From Algoriphagus sp. NG3 (lineage in GTDB: Bacteria > Bacteroidota > Bacteroidia > Cytophagales > Cyclobacteriaceae), in contig NZ_CP139421.1 of assembly GCF_034119865.1 (NCBI RefSeq), positions 682,001-746,000 on the forward strand: a DNA stretch of 64,000 nucleotides, in the 5' to 3' direction. The position numbers were made by a program, and so were the translations under genes. The notes beneath the pieces were generated by a model. The model was not told the origin of the DNA. It did not search any database and worked only from the letters and a program-made list of their open reading frames with translations. Of this stretch, positions 35,116 to 44,694 are shown piece by piece; within the stretch, counting starts at the first letter, position 1; each line of letters starts with the position of its first letter.

Positions 35116-37479
35116 ATGATAAAAAACTACTTTAAAATCGCATTGAGAGGCTTTGCAAAGCATAAACTCACCTTTTTTATCAATCTGTTTGGTCTGTCAC
35201 TGGGCCTTTGGGCAGCGATTCTGATCGGGCTTTGGGTTACTGCGGAGATGAACGTCAACAAGGACTTGCCCGAGGTGGAGCGGGTCTATCAGATGATGGA
35301 GCATCAGTCCTATGGGGCGGATATTTTCACTACCAATTCCACGCCCGGCGTGCTGGCAGAAAGCATGAAGGAAACTCTGGCGGATGTGGAATATGCCTCT
35401 ACTTACACCTGGATGGAGAATTTGCTGTTTGTCCAGGGAGACAAGCGGATCAAGCTGGAAGGCCTGTATGCCATGCCTGATTTTTTGCAAATCTATGACT
35501 ATGGTGTGGTGGAGGGAGATCTCAATTCCATGCTCACTGAAAAAAATCACGTGGTCTTGACTGAAAGCGGAGCCATTTCCCTATTCGGAAGAACAGATGT
35601 GGTGGGTGAGGACGTGGAGATAAAAGGGGGTACCGCTATGGAAAATTTTATCGTTCAGGGTGTGGTCAAGGACTTTCCGGGCAGTTCATCCATGCAGTTT
35701 GACTTTGTGCTGCCTTATGCAGTCTTTTTTGAGGAAAATGACTGGTTGGAAGACTGGGGGAACAATGGCCCAAGAACAGTTGTGCGACTGCGCGAAGGGG
35801 TAGATGGGGAGAAGTTTTCTGCCAGTATGGAGAACTATATCAAGGATAGACAAGAGCATTCACACGTTCGGTTGTTCGCTTATCCCTATGGGGATTACTA
35901 CCTGCATGGCAGCTGGAAAGACGGGCAGCTAGTAGAAGGCAGGATCAAAAACGTCAAGCTTTTTGCCATGATCGGTCTCTTTGTGCTGATCATCGCCTGC
36001 ATCAATTTTATGAATCTCAGCACTGCCAAGTCCCAAAAAAGAGCAAAGGAAGTAGGGGTGAGGAAAGTGGCAGGAGCTGATAAGAGTTCCCTGGTCATGC
36101 AGTTTATGAGCGAGTCCTTATTGATCACTTTTTTCTCTGCGATTTTAGCGGTGCTTTTGGTAGAGGCCACTTTACCCATATTCAATAGCCTGACAGGAAA
36201 AGAGATGTATGTGCCTTATGGGACTGGGGCTTTCTGGCTACAGCTTATTTCAATTATTCTTTTTACAGGGATTGTGGCTGGAAGTTATCCTGCATTTTAT
36301 CTCTCGGCTACCAAAGTTGTTTCGGTGTTCAGGTCATTTTCCAAAGCCGGCAGAGGGGTGGTGATGGCCAGAAAAGGCCTGGTGTTATTCCAGTTTATTT
36401 TGGCCACTATCCTGATCGTTTCCACCGTAGTGGTGTACCAGCAGATCAGTTTTGCCATGAACCAGGATTTGGGCTATGCCAAGGATCAGCTTGTTCAGAT
36501 ACCTTTGGAAGGAAAGCTTTTGGAGAGTTTTGATGTTTTTAAGGCGGAGTTGGAAAAGAATGAAAACATAGAGTCCGTCAGCAGATCCTCCTTTGGATTT
36601 TTGGGAAGAAACTCCAACACGGGAGGAGTTTCCTGGGAAGGGAAAGACCCTGAGAATTCAGCTTTATTTGAAATCATCCGTGTGGATTATGAATTTCTAA
36701 AAACGGCTGGTTTGGAGTTGATGAAAGGACGGGATTTCGATAGAGTCAATGGGGCTGATTCTACTTCTGGGGCTATCCTAAATCGGACTGCCTATGAGCT
36801 GATGCAAAAAGACCATGAAGGTTCCGAGTTTTTCAGGTTATGGGAAGAGGAAAGAGCCATTACCGGAGTGGTAAAAGATTTCCATTTTGAAAGCTTCAGG
36901 CAAAATGTGGCCCCTGCTATTTTGCTCTTAGACCCGAAAAATACCTGGCAAGGGTATGTGAAAGTGAATACTGATCAAATCCAAGAGACCATTGCTTACT
37001 TGGAAAATGTTGCAACCAACCTCAATCCTGAATTCCCTTTTGAATACAGTTTTATGGATGAGAATTATGCCCGGCTCTATCGGGAGGATGTGCGGCTAAG
37101 AGACTTGGCGCAGTATTTCAGTATTCTCACCATCATCATTTCCTGCTTGGGTTTGCTGGGCTTGTCAGCCCATATTGCCGAGCAAAAAACCAAGGAAATC
37201 GGGATCCGAAAAGTATTGGGAGCCTCCACCTTATCTATTCTTCAGGTAATCAACAGGGAGTTTATCCTGATCGTATTTGTGTCGATTGTCATTGGATCAG
37301 GGCTGGCATTCTGGGTGATGCAGGACTGGCTGAATGGCTACCAATATAAGATCAGTTTTGAGTGGTGGTTTATCCCCCTTGCTGCGGCTGTGATCATGGG
37401 AGTGGCGCTGCTGACGGTGACTATACAATCCCTGAAAGCCGCCAATTCCGACCCTGTAAAGGCGATTAAGAGTGAGTAA
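35116..37479 (+). CDS. FtsX/MacB-type ABC transporter permease
   Basis: A 787-residue inner-membrane protein with the two-repeat layout common in Bacteroidota. Each half has an N-terminal helix, an extracytoplasmic MacB-type domain and an FtsX core of three helices. First core, about residues 275-395, contains RAKEVGVRKVAGADKSSLVMQ; second core, about 670-785, contains KTKEIGIRKVLGASTLSIL. These conserved coupling segments contact the ATPase, which is not encoded next door. It probably acts in lipoprotein or antimicrobial export or mechanotransmission. The gene stands alone between repeat tracts. Confidence 0.88.
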   Translation: MIKNYFKIALRGFAKHKLTFFINLFGLSLGLWAAILIGLWVTAEMNVNKDLPEVERVYQMMEHQSYGADIFTTNSTPGVLAESMKETLADVEYASTYTWMENLLFVQGDKRIKLEGLYAMPDFLQIYDYGVVEGDLNSMLTEKNHVVLTESGAISLFGRTDVVGEDVEIKGGTAMENFIVQGVVKDFPGSSSMQFDFVLPYAVFFEENDWLEDWGNNGPRTVVRLREGVDGEKFSASMENYIKDRQEHSHVRLFAYPYGDYYLHGSWKDGQLVEGRIKNVKLFAMIGLFVLIIACINFMNLSTAKSQKRAKEVGVRKVAGADKSSLVMQFMSESLLITFFSAILAVLLVEATLPIFNSLTGKEMYVPYGTGAFWLQLISIILFTGIVAGSYPAFYLSATKVVSVFRSFSKAGRGVVMARKGLVLFQFILATILIVSTVVVYQQISFAMNQDLGYAKDQLVQIPLEGKLLESFDVFKAELEKNENIESVSRSSFGFLGRNSNTGGVSWEGKDPENSALFEIIRVDYEFLKTAGLELMKGRDFDRVNGADSTSGAILNRTAYELMQKDHEGSEFFRLWEEERAITGVVKDFHFESFRQNVAPAILLLDPKNTWQGYVKVNTDQIQETIAYLENVATNLNPEFPFEYSFMDENYARLYREDVRLRDLAQYFSILTIIISCLGLLGLSAHIAEQKTKEIGIRKVLGASTLSILQVINREFILIVFVSIVIGSGLAFWVMQDWLNGYQYKISFEWWFIPLAAAVIMGVALLTVTIQSLKAANSDPVKAIKSE

Positions 37480-37502
37480 GGTGATTTCGGATTTCGGTTA
37501 GC

Positions 37503-37535
37503 GTCATTGCGAGCGACGCAGGAGCGTGGCAATCT
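37503..37535 (+). repeat. GTCATTGCGAGCGACGCAGG repeat, copy 1 of 2
   Basis: A 33-base box repeats at 37628-37660 with three substitutions. Between them lies an inverted piece (AGATTGCTTC, TTCGCAATGACGG). It is a dispersed intergenic repeat with hairpin potential. Confidence 0.65.
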
Positions 37536-37757
37536 GTTTTATGGGGACAGGATGAGATTGCTTCAGGGCAAGATGTCTAAGGTGAAATTAAGCAGTATGA
37601 TGCCCTTCGCAATGACGGGTCAGTTACGTCATTGCGAACGACGCAGGAGTGCGGCAATCTTCACCTCCGTCTTGTGTCTCACATACCGAACTATTAAGTG
37701 GTCTGTGGAGACTCAGACCAAGGTGGAAGAATAGTAGGGTGGGATAATTCCCGAAAT

Positions 37758-38088
37758 AATGCCGTAGGCATGACCGATCTTTTAGCCAGCCATTTCAATG
37801 GCTGGTGGATAAGCATTGAGGGTTTTATGAAAATGCCGTAGGCATGACCGATATTTATTAATGTCAATCCTGTTATAGATTGAATTTTCCGCTATGTACA
37901 TCATGTATGGTGCTGAATAAATATCGTCCGTCCCTCTGGGACTCTTCGAATGTATAGTTCCATCAAAAAGTCCAGCCATTGAAATGGCTGGCAATAATAT
38001 GGACCGTCCCGCTGGGACTCATTAATTTGATTGTCTTTATTTCTGATCTATGGGGTGGAATGTGTAGGTATAGAATTGGTCACCTCGG
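37758..38088 (+). repeat. 331-bp direct repeat, copy 1
   Basis: Nearly identical to 38249-38579, offset exactly 491 bases, with about five substitutions. It contains several perfect hairpins: ATGCCGTAGGCAT twice, CCAGCCATTTCAATGGCTGG, GTCCCTCTGGGAC, CCAGCCATTGAAATGGCTGG and GTCCCGCTGGGAC. CGATATTTATT and AATAAATATCG can pair across the middle. Confidence 0.9.
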
Positions 38089-38114
38089 CCCGTGTCTCGC
38101 AGACCGAAATGTTA

Positions 38115-38138
38115 GTGGTCAGTGGAGACACTGACCAC
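38115..38138 (+). repeat. GTGGTC hairpin with compensatory change
   Basis: GTGGTCAGTG / CACTGACCAC is a perfect 10-bp stem with a GAGA loop. The copies at 38179-38202 and 38608-38631 read GTGGTCTGTG / CACAGACCAC with an AAGA loop. Both arms changed together, so pairing is kept. A fourth, imperfect copy is at 37698-37721. Confidence 0.85.
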
Positions 38139-38248
38139 GGCGGCTCAGCAGTCTGTGTCTCGCAGATCGAAAAATTAAGTGGTCTGTGAAGACACAGACC
38201 ACGGTGGCTCAGCACGGGGACGCTAAAGTATTGGATTATATTCTCATT

Positions 38249-38579
38249 AATGCCGTAGGCATGACCGATCTTTTAGCCAGCCATTTCAATGGCTGGTGGA
38301 TAAGCATTGAGGGTTTTATGAAAATGCCGTAGGCATGACCGATATTTATTAATGTCAATCCTGTTATAGATTGAATTTTCCGCTATGAACATCATGTATG
38401 GTGCTGAATAAATATCGTCCGTCCCTCTGGGACTCTTCGAATGTTTAGTCCCATCAAAAAGTCCAGCCATTGAAATGGCTGGCAATAATATGGACCGTCC
38501 CGCTGGGACTCATTAATTTGATTGTCTTTATTTCTGATCTATGGGGTGGAATGTCTAGGTCTAGAATTGGTCACCTCGG
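38249..38579 (+). repeat. 331-bp direct repeat, copy 2
   Basis: Second copy of 37758-38088. The unit that repeats is 491 bp if the intervening GTGGTC hairpins are included, since such a hairpin also follows copy 2 at 38608-38631. Confidence 0.9.
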
Positions 38580-38670
38580 TCTGTTGTCTCACAGACCGAA
38601 CTATCAAGTGGTCTGTGAAGACACAGACCACGGTGGCAGCTATCTCTACCGACTGTCATTACACATCAAA

Positions 38671-38697
38671 AAAATCCCGGATCATCTCCGGGATTTT
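38671..38697 (-). terminator. Intrinsic terminator of the DUF2911 gene
   Basis: AAAATCCCGGA / TCCGGGATTTT, a perfect 11-bp stem with a 5-base loop, lies 25 bases beyond the minus-strand stop codon. On the minus strand it is followed by a run of T. Confidence 0.85.
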
Positions 38698-38722
38698 GTG
38701 TAGGATAGGGGTAGAGTTATAC

Positions 38723-39328
38723 TTAAAACACTCCTTTAAACTGCTCCAATTTCTGATCCACCTGGGTATCTACCATGAAAGTCAGCATCACATCTGCCCA
38801 CATAAATGTAACAGAGGCTACTTTATTGTCCTCGGCAGAAATGAAGTAAGCAAGTCTCTCGAAAGTCTCAGGAGCGGCTATAGGGGATACTGTGATCGCT
38901 ACAGCATCATCTTTTGCCAAAGCTGCTTCATCCACTTTTCCATCTTTCATGTAAGCATACACTGCATTTGCTTTGCTGTTCAGGTGAATGGTCCAGTCGC
39001 CTGATTCCTGTGGGGTGATGAACAGGGAATATTTGCCAGCTGCCAGGTTTTTACCCCCGATACTGACAGGTGTACTGAACTCTATAATTGTTGGATTATT
39101 TGCGCCAGCCCTCCAGGTAGTGCCATATTTTTCCAGTTCCCCGAATACTTTTCTGCCTTTGACGGCAGGAGAGGAGTAATCAATGCTGATTTTGGTGAAG
39201 CCTACTGTTTGAGAAACATGAGCTGCAGGGCTCGGTGCCGGTGCTTGTAGCTGCGCAAAAGAGAGGGTGGAAACTGAGAAAAAGAGAATAAGGGCAAAAG
39301 CCGCCAAAAAGAGTTTGTTGTGTTTCAT
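38723..39328 (-). CDS. DUF2911 family exported protein
   Basis: A 201-residue periplasmic protein with signal peptide (cleaved near SFAQ). The DUF2911 core has SQTVGFTKISIDYSSPAVKGR, then YGTTWRAGANNPTIIEFS and GKYSLFITPQ, which are family hallmarks. The domain is a small beta-rich fold of unknown function. It is monocistronic, with a strong terminator behind it. Confidence 0.88.
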   Translation of the reverse strand: MKHNKLFLAAFALILFFSVSTLSFAQLQAPAPSPAAHVSQTVGFTKISIDYSSPAVKGRKVFGELEKYGTTWRAGANNPTIIEFSTPVSIGGKNLAAGKYSLFITPQESGDWTIHLNSKANAVYAYMKDGKVDEAALAKDDAVAITVSPIAAPETFERLAYFISAEDNKVASVTFMWADVMLTFMVDTQVDQKLEQFKGVF

Positions 39329-39424
39329 GTTGTTGGAATTGGATTTACGTATCGTGATAATAAAGATGTTATTTAAAAGCCAAGAAAGTTACTTATTCCT
39401 AACTAGAACATCACCATATCCGGC

Positions 39425-40570
39425 CTACATCAATGGATTTTTGATTTCCATGATTTTTCCCTTGATGGTTTTCATCAGATTCTTCGGATAGCTACGATCG
39501 CCTATGTAGAGGTCGGTCATTAGGGACATGGCAAAGTCACCATATCGCTTAAGTAGCATGTTCCGGATAATTCTATATCCATAAAACCACCTGGCAGCTG
39601 TCTGGGAAGTGTGAAGTTCGGGCAACAAGTCTTTTTCCAGTTTTTGCTGATAGAGACGCCCAGCCTTTTCCGGATTCAGCCCTGATTCAAAAATAGCTTC
39701 GGCGACCAGTTCTCCACTCCATAGTGAATTGGAAATCCCTTCAGCCGTCACAGCATCCGCAAACCCAGCGGCATCCCCGATCAGGAAAACGTTGTTTCTA
39801 TGGAAACCATCAGTGCGGGGAGTGATAGGAATCTGATACCCATGGGCTTTTTCGCCGATAATTTCCTTTATACCCAGCTTTTCCAGATATTTTTTATAAT
39901 AGATTTTGAGGTCAATTTTCTTGCGACGGGTAGAGGCTATGCCCAGGGAAAGGTGGTTTTTTTTCGGAAAACTCCAAGCGTAACCATGGGGTACGCTATC
40001 CATATCGAACCTCACTTCTGAGGACAATCGGGCAAAATCCTCAGCGTTGACTTCTACTTCATATTCGAGGGCAGGGATGAGCTTGCGGGTTTCCTTCCAG
40101 CCTGCAAGTTTGGCGGTGGGACTCAAAGCGCCATCCGCTGCTACAATGAATTTTGCCTGAAAATCCCCTTGGTTGGTATGAAGAGTGGAGATGGCTCCAA
40201 ACGTAATTCCTGTGAGTTTATGCCCTTCTTTTACCTCTGTACCTTGTCCCTTGGCTTTTTCTACGAGAAGTTTGTCAAACTTATCACGCATCACCATACT
40301 GATGACCGGAACATCCCTTAAGGAAGTTAGTACCTTGTCATCTCCAGTAAAATAGAGGTTGATCTGTTTAAACTCCCGCTCCACAACCGATTCTATGTCA
40401 AAGGGCATTCTTCTCCTACCTCTATATACGAGCCCACCTCCACAAGTCTTATATCTAGGAAGAATCTCTTTTTCCAAGATTATTACAGAAATGCCTTTTT
40501 TTGCCAGATGATAGGCTGCCATGGCCCCTGCAGGCCCACTTCCTATTACCGCTACATCATAATGACTCAT
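39425..40570 (-). CDS. Geranylgeranyl-reductase-family flavoprotein
   Basis: A 381-residue FAD-dependent oxidoreductase. The N-terminal GxGxxG is in VAVIGSGPAGAMAAYHLA; a CGGG motif (KTCGGGLVYRGRRR) and the second FAD motif NVFLIGDAAGFADAV near residue 285 are typical of the geranylgeranyl reductase / digeranylgeranylglycerophospholipid reductase group. Such enzymes reduce prenyl double bonds or act as halogenase-like monooxygenases. Whether it acts on terpenoid products of the synthase 6 kb away is unknown. It is 54 bases downstream of the isomerase-like gene, on the same strand. Confidence 0.85.
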   Translation of the reverse strand: MSHYDVAVIGSGPAGAMAAYHLAKKGISVIILEKEILPRYKTCGGGLVYRGRRRMPFDIESVVEREFKQINLYFTGDDKVLTSLRDVPVISMVMRDKFDKLLVEKAKGQGTEVKEGHKLTGITFGAISTLHTNQGDFQAKFIVAADGALSPTAKLAGWKETRKLIPALEYEVEVNAEDFARLSSEVRFDMDSVPHGYAWSFPKKNHLSLGIASTRRKKIDLKIYYKKYLEKLGIKEIIGEKAHGYQIPITPRTDGFHRNNVFLIGDAAGFADAVTAEGISNSLWSGELVAEAIFESGLNPEKAGRLYQQKLEKDLLPELHTSQTAARWFYGYRIIRNMLLKRYGDFAMSLMTDLYIGDRSYPKNLMKTIKGKIMEIKNPLM

Positions 40571-40624
40571 GTACTCAATTTATAATCATGTTTATATGCA
40601 GCTGTAAATAAAATATAAAATCCT

Positions 40625-41464
40625 CTAATTTTTCTCCAGCTCCTTTTTGATATACGCCACACTTAAGGGGATCTGGGTGACAGATCTGGAGCTCTCATCT
40701 TCTATGGTTAGATATTCTGTTCCTTGTTTTTTGGCTTCTTTGATGATTCCTGCTATGTCTATATCCCCGGTGCCGAGAACCACGTTGGTCTCTACATCCC
40801 CGCGTCCGTCTTTAGAACCTGGAGTTCCTTTCTTTCGGTCTTTTAAATGAAGCATAGGGAATTTTCCAGGGTATTTTTTCATGATTTCCAATGGATCACC
40901 ACCTCCCATTTTTACCCAATAGACATCAAAATTGAATGCGAAATTTTTGGAGCTTTTGAGCATGTAATCCATAGGCACACTTTTTTCTTTCTTTGTAAAT
41001 TCATAGCCATGGGGATGATAGAGAAAAGTAATCCCTTCTTTGCTTAATTCTTGTCCTACCGAATTGAACAGAGCTGTGGCTATTTTGATTTCCTCCATGG
41101 AAATAGGCCCTTCAGCATGGGGGATCCAATAGCAGGTGGCATATTTTGCCCCATATTTTTTCGCCTGGTCTATAATAGGCTGCAGATCTTTGGTGAGCTG
41201 GTTATAATCAGCGCCAACTCCTATGATACGGAGGTTGTTGTCGGCAAGGAGTTTTCCATAGGCATCATCTGACATCCCGTATCCTCCACCACCTTCCAGT
41301 GCTGAAATCCCCCATTCGGAAATCTGCTCATGGTATTTGGCAGGATCAACTTTCATTTCATTCCTTAGGGAATATAATTGAAGGGCTATCTCTTGCGCTT
41401 GGGCTTCTAGGATATATCCCATGATGAAGCCTATAAAAACTAAAAATCTATAAATGTATTTCAT
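40625..41464 (-). CDS. Exported sugar phosphate isomerase/epimerase-like protein
   Basis: A 279-residue protein with a signal peptide (cleaved near EAQAQ) and an AP-endonuclease-2/xylose-isomerase-like TIM barrel. Metal-binding candidates are Glu in ALEGGGGYG, Asp/His around FNFDVYWVKMGG, His in MLHLKDRK and Glu in YLTIEDES. Exported members occur widely in Bacteroidota beside sugar oxidoreductases; the substrate is unknown. Divergent from the beta-propeller gene at 41552 across 87 bases. Confidence 0.82.
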   Translation of the reverse strand: MKYIYRFLVFIGFIMGYILEAQAQEIALQLYSLRNEMKVDPAKYHEQISEWGISALEGGGGYGMSDDAYGKLLADNNLRIIGVGADYNQLTKDLQPIIDQAKKYGAKYATCYWIPHAEGPISMEEIKIATALFNSVGQELSKEGITFLYHPHGYEFTKKEKSVPMDYMLKSSKNFAFNFDVYWVKMGGGDPLEIMKKYPGKFPMLHLKDRKKGTPGSKDGRGDVETNVVLGTGDIDIAGIIKEAKKQGTEYLTIEDESSRSVTQIPLSVAYIKKELEKN

Positions 41465-41551
41465 GATTTGGTTAGCTTAGGTCTCACCTAAAATATGGAT
41501 TATTATCCGATTTTCGATGGTAATCCTTAAATTCAATATTCTCAATGACCT

Positions 41552-42595
41552 ATGAATTCTGATCGAAGAAAATTTATCCAAAATACCTCCCTGTTAGGAA
41601 TTGCCATGTCTATTGCCCCTTCTTTTTCTTTTGCCCAATACCGGGATAAAGTAATAGGCCATGGAGATTTCCAATACCAGGTGGATCAAAATTGGGGTAT
41701 GCTGGATCCCTCCAAAGTGCCTGTAAATAATTGTCATGAGATGGTGATGGATCGCAAGCGCAGGATGATCATGGTCACTGATGAACCTAAAAATAATGTG
41801 ATCATTTACGATCAATCCGGGAAATTCCTAACGTCATGGACCTTGGGAATGGATCGTGCGCATGGGTTGACACTAGTGGATGAAGGGGATGCGGAATACC
41901 TCTGGATCTCTGACAATGCCGGAAGGGTGGTGAAAACCACCTTGGATGGCAAGATTATGGCTGAAATAGCTTCTCCAAAGCAAGAGGGGATCTATACAGA
42001 GAAAATGGCCTATGTGCCCACAGAAACTACTGTAGCTCCAAACGGAGATCTATACGTGGCAGATGGCTATGGCTCCCAGTTTTTTCTGCAGTATACTAAA
42101 GATGGGGAATTCATCCGGAAATTCGGCGGAGCGGGATCGGATGACGCACAATTCAGCACGGCCCATGGCATCACGGTAGATCAGCGTGGAGGCAAGGCTC
42201 CAACTTTGCTCTGTACCTCAAGAGGCCACAATTCCTTCAAGAGGTTTACTATGGAAGGGGAATATCTGGAGACAATATTTTTGCCCGGTGCATTTGTGTG
42301 CCGCCCGGTAATCAAGGGGGACAATCTGTATGCGGGAGTCTGCTGGTCCAGACTTCGCTACTTGGAACAAACGCCTGACTCTGGATTTGTGACTATTTTG
42401 GACAAAGACAACAAGGTGGTTTCCAATCCTGGAGGTACCGCCCCTGAGTACAGAAATGGAGAACTGCAGCTCATGCTGCAATCGGAAGCTATTTTTAAGC
42501 ATTGCCATGATGTGTGCATAGATCAGGATGAGAATATCTATGTCTGCCAGTGGAACGCCGGCAAGACTTATCCCATAAAACTTACAAGAGTTTGA
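41552..42595 (+). CDS. Tat-exported six-bladed beta-propeller (NHL-like) protein
   Basis: A 347-residue protein. DRRKFIQNTSLLGIAMS is a twin-arginine export signal (RR-x-F-I), cleaved near SFAQ. The rest is repeated NHL-type blades: GKFLTSWTLGMDRAHGLTLV, NGDLYVADGYGSQFFLQYTK, FIRKFGGAGSDDAQFSTAHG and ENIYVCQWNAGKTYPIKL. It has no catalytic residues that I recognise. Tat export suggests folding or cofactor loading before secretion. Probably controlled from the shared 87-base divergent promoter region with the isomerase-like gene. Confidence 0.82.
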   Translation: MNSDRRKFIQNTSLLGIAMSIAPSFSFAQYRDKVIGHGDFQYQVDQNWGMLDPSKVPVNNCHEMVMDRKRRMIMVTDEPKNNVIIYDQSGKFLTSWTLGMDRAHGLTLVDEGDAEYLWISDNAGRVVKTTLDGKIMAEIASPKQEGIYTEKMAYVPTETTVAPNGDLYVADGYGSQFFLQYTKDGEFIRKFGGAGSDDAQFSTAHGITVDQRGGKAPTLLCTSRGHNSFKRFTMEGEYLETIFLPGAFVCRPVIKGDNLYAGVCWSRLRYLEQTPDSGFVTILDKDNKVVSNPGGTAPEYRNGELQLMLQSEAIFKHCHDVCIDQDENIYVCQWNAGKTYPIKLTRV

Positions 42596-42663
42596 TCTTT
42601 TAGTACTGATTTTCTGAATGTATAGTTAAATTTGTAATTGTAGGTGTTTAAAATGCTATTGAT

Positions 42664-43023
42664 ATGAGAAAAGTTTCGGTAAGTTGGTTTGAGATTCCTG
42701 TTACGAACATGGATCGAGCTATAGACTTTTATCAACAAGTTTTCGATTGTAAGCTTCAGAAAATTGATTTGGGAGATTTCCAGCTGTCCAGATTTCCAGG
42801 AGGGGGGAGCTTGGTGTACCATAAGGATTTTTATCAACCTAGTAATTCTGCAGGTCCCTTGATCTATTTTTCTTCTGATGACGTATCTATCGAGCTGGCA
42901 AAAGTAGAAGCTGCTGGCGGAAAAGTTCAGATCCGTAAAAGGATGGTTTCACCGGAATTCGGTTCTATGGGTGTGTTTTTGGATTCTGAAGGGAACCGCG
43001 TTGCCCTTCATTCGCAGGATTAG
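42664..43023 (+). CDS. VOC family protein (glyoxalase/bleomycin-resistance fold)
   Basis: A 119-residue protein with the two beta-alpha-beta-beta-beta units of the VOC fold: SWFEIPVTNMDRAIDFYQQV in the first, DVSIELAKVEAAGGKV and GSMGVFLDSEGNRVALHS in the second. Bacteroidota have many such proteins near stress or sugar genes. Substrate unknown. It is a single gene, 68 bases after the propeller gene. Confidence 0.88.
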   Translation: MRKVSVSWFEIPVTNMDRAIDFYQQVFDCKLQKIDLGDFQLSRFPGGGSLVYHKDFYQPSNSAGPLIYFSSDDVSIELAKVEAAGGKVQIRKRMVSPEFGSMGVFLDSEGNRVALHSQD

Positions 43024-43121
43024 TATCCCGGGATGTAACAGCTGGATTTTTGCCTTTACTATGCGTACCCAGAATAAGTTGGGTGTGCGTTGATGTTTTG
43101 ATTTTCACTTAGTGTTTTTTT

Positions 43122-44429
43122 ATGTTGCTTAAAAAAGGTTTATTGATTTCCGAGGAGAACGTGACTAATCTGGAATATATCCAGAGACAGATCGTAATGA
43201 CTTTCTCCTTATTAACATTTGTGTTATTGCTGCTATTGGGGATCTCGGATTTCTTTCTTGGTATGTCCCCTGTCATAGTTTGGATTAAAATCGGCTTAGC
43301 TTTTCCTTTTTTAGCTGCCTACTTTTTGATCTCAAAATACGGAAAAGCCCAAGTAGCATTGAATATTTTGCTTTTTCTCGCCCATGCAGTGATAGGTTTT
43401 AATTTTCTGTACAATGACGGGAGTAATGGCCCCACGATTTATGCTTTTTTTTTAGTCTTGGTAATCTCTGCCTTACTAATTCGGGGCTGGGCTAAAGTGG
43501 CCTGGTTTATTGGTTCCTTTGTTATGTTTTTCTTATTGTTTTACGGAGAGGCACAAGGATTTCTTATCGTGGAGCATTATTATGAGGGAGCTGAAAGTCA
43601 ATTTACAGACCATGCAGTCACTATTTTATGGATCAGCTTATTTGTTTTTACAGTACTGCATTTTTTCATCAGAAGTTACCAGAATCAAAACAAGGTTCTG
43701 AATGAGATAAAGCAGCGGCAGGAGCAAACCCTAGAAGAGGTAAAAACCCTGAATGATCAAAAGAACAGATTGATAGCCATACTTTCCCACGATCTGAAAA
43801 ACCCTATTGGCATGCTGCATATGACACTGGGAATGGTGGATAAAGGTTTTTTTGAGCCGGGGGAAATGGAGCAGATATTGGGGAATCTGAAAAATCAGAG
43901 CTTTCACCTAAACAAGGTACTGAACAATACGCTCAGCTGGGTGATGACAGAGCTGGAGGATAGGCCTAATGAAGTGCATGAGACCAGCGTGGAGGAGCTT
44001 ACGGAGGAAATTAAAGATATGATGATGGTGCAGGCGATGGAGAAAAATCAGACTATAGATGTTTCGGTCTCAGGCACTGATATCACCCTTCCCCTAGAAA
44101 GTAATGAAATAAAAATAATCCTAAAAAATTTGCTTGACAACGCCATAAAATTCGCACCACTGAATTCCACAGTCACGCTAAACCTTGCCATAGATTCTGA
44201 TAAAATCAGTTGGAAAGTTTCTAATGAAGGCGCTGTAATTTCTCTTGCAGATCAAAAAGAACTTTTCCTGTTCCGGGCGAGAACTTCCTATGGTACCAAG
44301 AAAGAAAAAGGAACTGGGATAGGGCTGCCCCTATGTAAAAGGATCGCGGACAAAATCTCGTATGAGCTGAACTATACTGTGACTCAGGATCAGAAGAACT
44401 GTTTTATTCTCAGCAAAAAATTAAGCTAG
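43122..44429 (+). CDS. Membrane sensor histidine kinase
   Basis: A 435-residue protein with six membrane helices in the first 190 residues, a coiled-coil linker, and a kinase core. The phospho-acceptor is His223 in AILSHDLKNPIG. The ATPase domain has N-box NLLDNAIKFAP and G-box GTGIGLPLCKRIAD. No response regulator gene is adjacent. The stop codon TAG is shared with the left end of a MITE-like insertion; without the insertion the same codon would be read. Confidence 0.88.
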   Translation: MLLKKGLLISEENVTNLEYIQRQIVMTFSLLTFVLLLLLGISDFFLGMSPVIVWIKIGLAFPFLAAYFLISKYGKAQVALNILLFLAHAVIGFNFLYNDGSNGPTIYAFFLVLVISALLIRGWAKVAWFIGSFVMFFLLFYGEAQGFLIVEHYYEGAESQFTDHAVTILWISLFVFTVLHFFIRSYQNQNKVLNEIKQRQEQTLEEVKTLNDQKNRLIAILSHDLKNPIGMLHMTLGMVDKGFFEPGEMEQILGNLKNQSFHLNKVLNNTLSWVMTELEDRPNEVHETSVEELTEEIKDMMMVQAMEKNQTIDVSVSGTDITLPLESNEIKIILKNLLDNAIKFAPLNSTVTLNLAIDSDKISWKVSNEGAVISLADQKELFLFRARTSYGTKKEKGTGIGLPLCKRIADKISYELNYTVTQDQKNCFILSKKLS

Positions 44430-44691
44430 GGCTTGCTGAAAAAGTCTCAGCTATGCCAGCTTCAAGGCGGCCGAGTGTTGATGTATGCTTATACTTCGAA
44501 TGAGGCCAACACAGAAGATGGTATGGCTGAGGCTAGCTTGAAAATTCCATTTTTTGTCTTTTTGAGTGCATGGGTATAGACCTATTGAAGTAAAAAAGCT
44601 TGCACTGCTGAAAAACCCTTCGAATGAAAAATGGGCTAATCATTCATAATAATAGCTTTTAATCTTTTACTGGCGTTTTTCAGCACGCCCT
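44428..44691. mobile_element. MITE-like element, 264 bp
   Basis: Terminal inverted repeats AGGGCTTGCTGAAAAA (44428-44443) and TTTTTCAGCACGCCCT (44676-44691) match at 15 of 16 positions. They are flanked by the 5-bp direct repeat AAGCT (44423-44427 and 44692-44696). The interior has no coding sequence, so it is non-autonomous. Inserted at the convergent ends of the kinase gene and lutC. Removing it and one AAGCT gives AAGCTAGAG, in which both genes' TAG stops lie on the same CTAG. Confidence 0.8.
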
Positions 44692-44694
44692 AAG

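Noticed and set aside
37782..38485. Two near-identical 70-residue minus-strand frames starting MPAISMAGLFDG
   Set aside because: They lie entirely in the hairpin-rich 331-bp repeats. Their likeness is explained by the DNA repeat and no signal or ribosome site is seen.
37758..38579. Insertion sequence ends
   Set aside because: The 331-bp copies are direct, not inverted, and enclose no transposase or target duplication.
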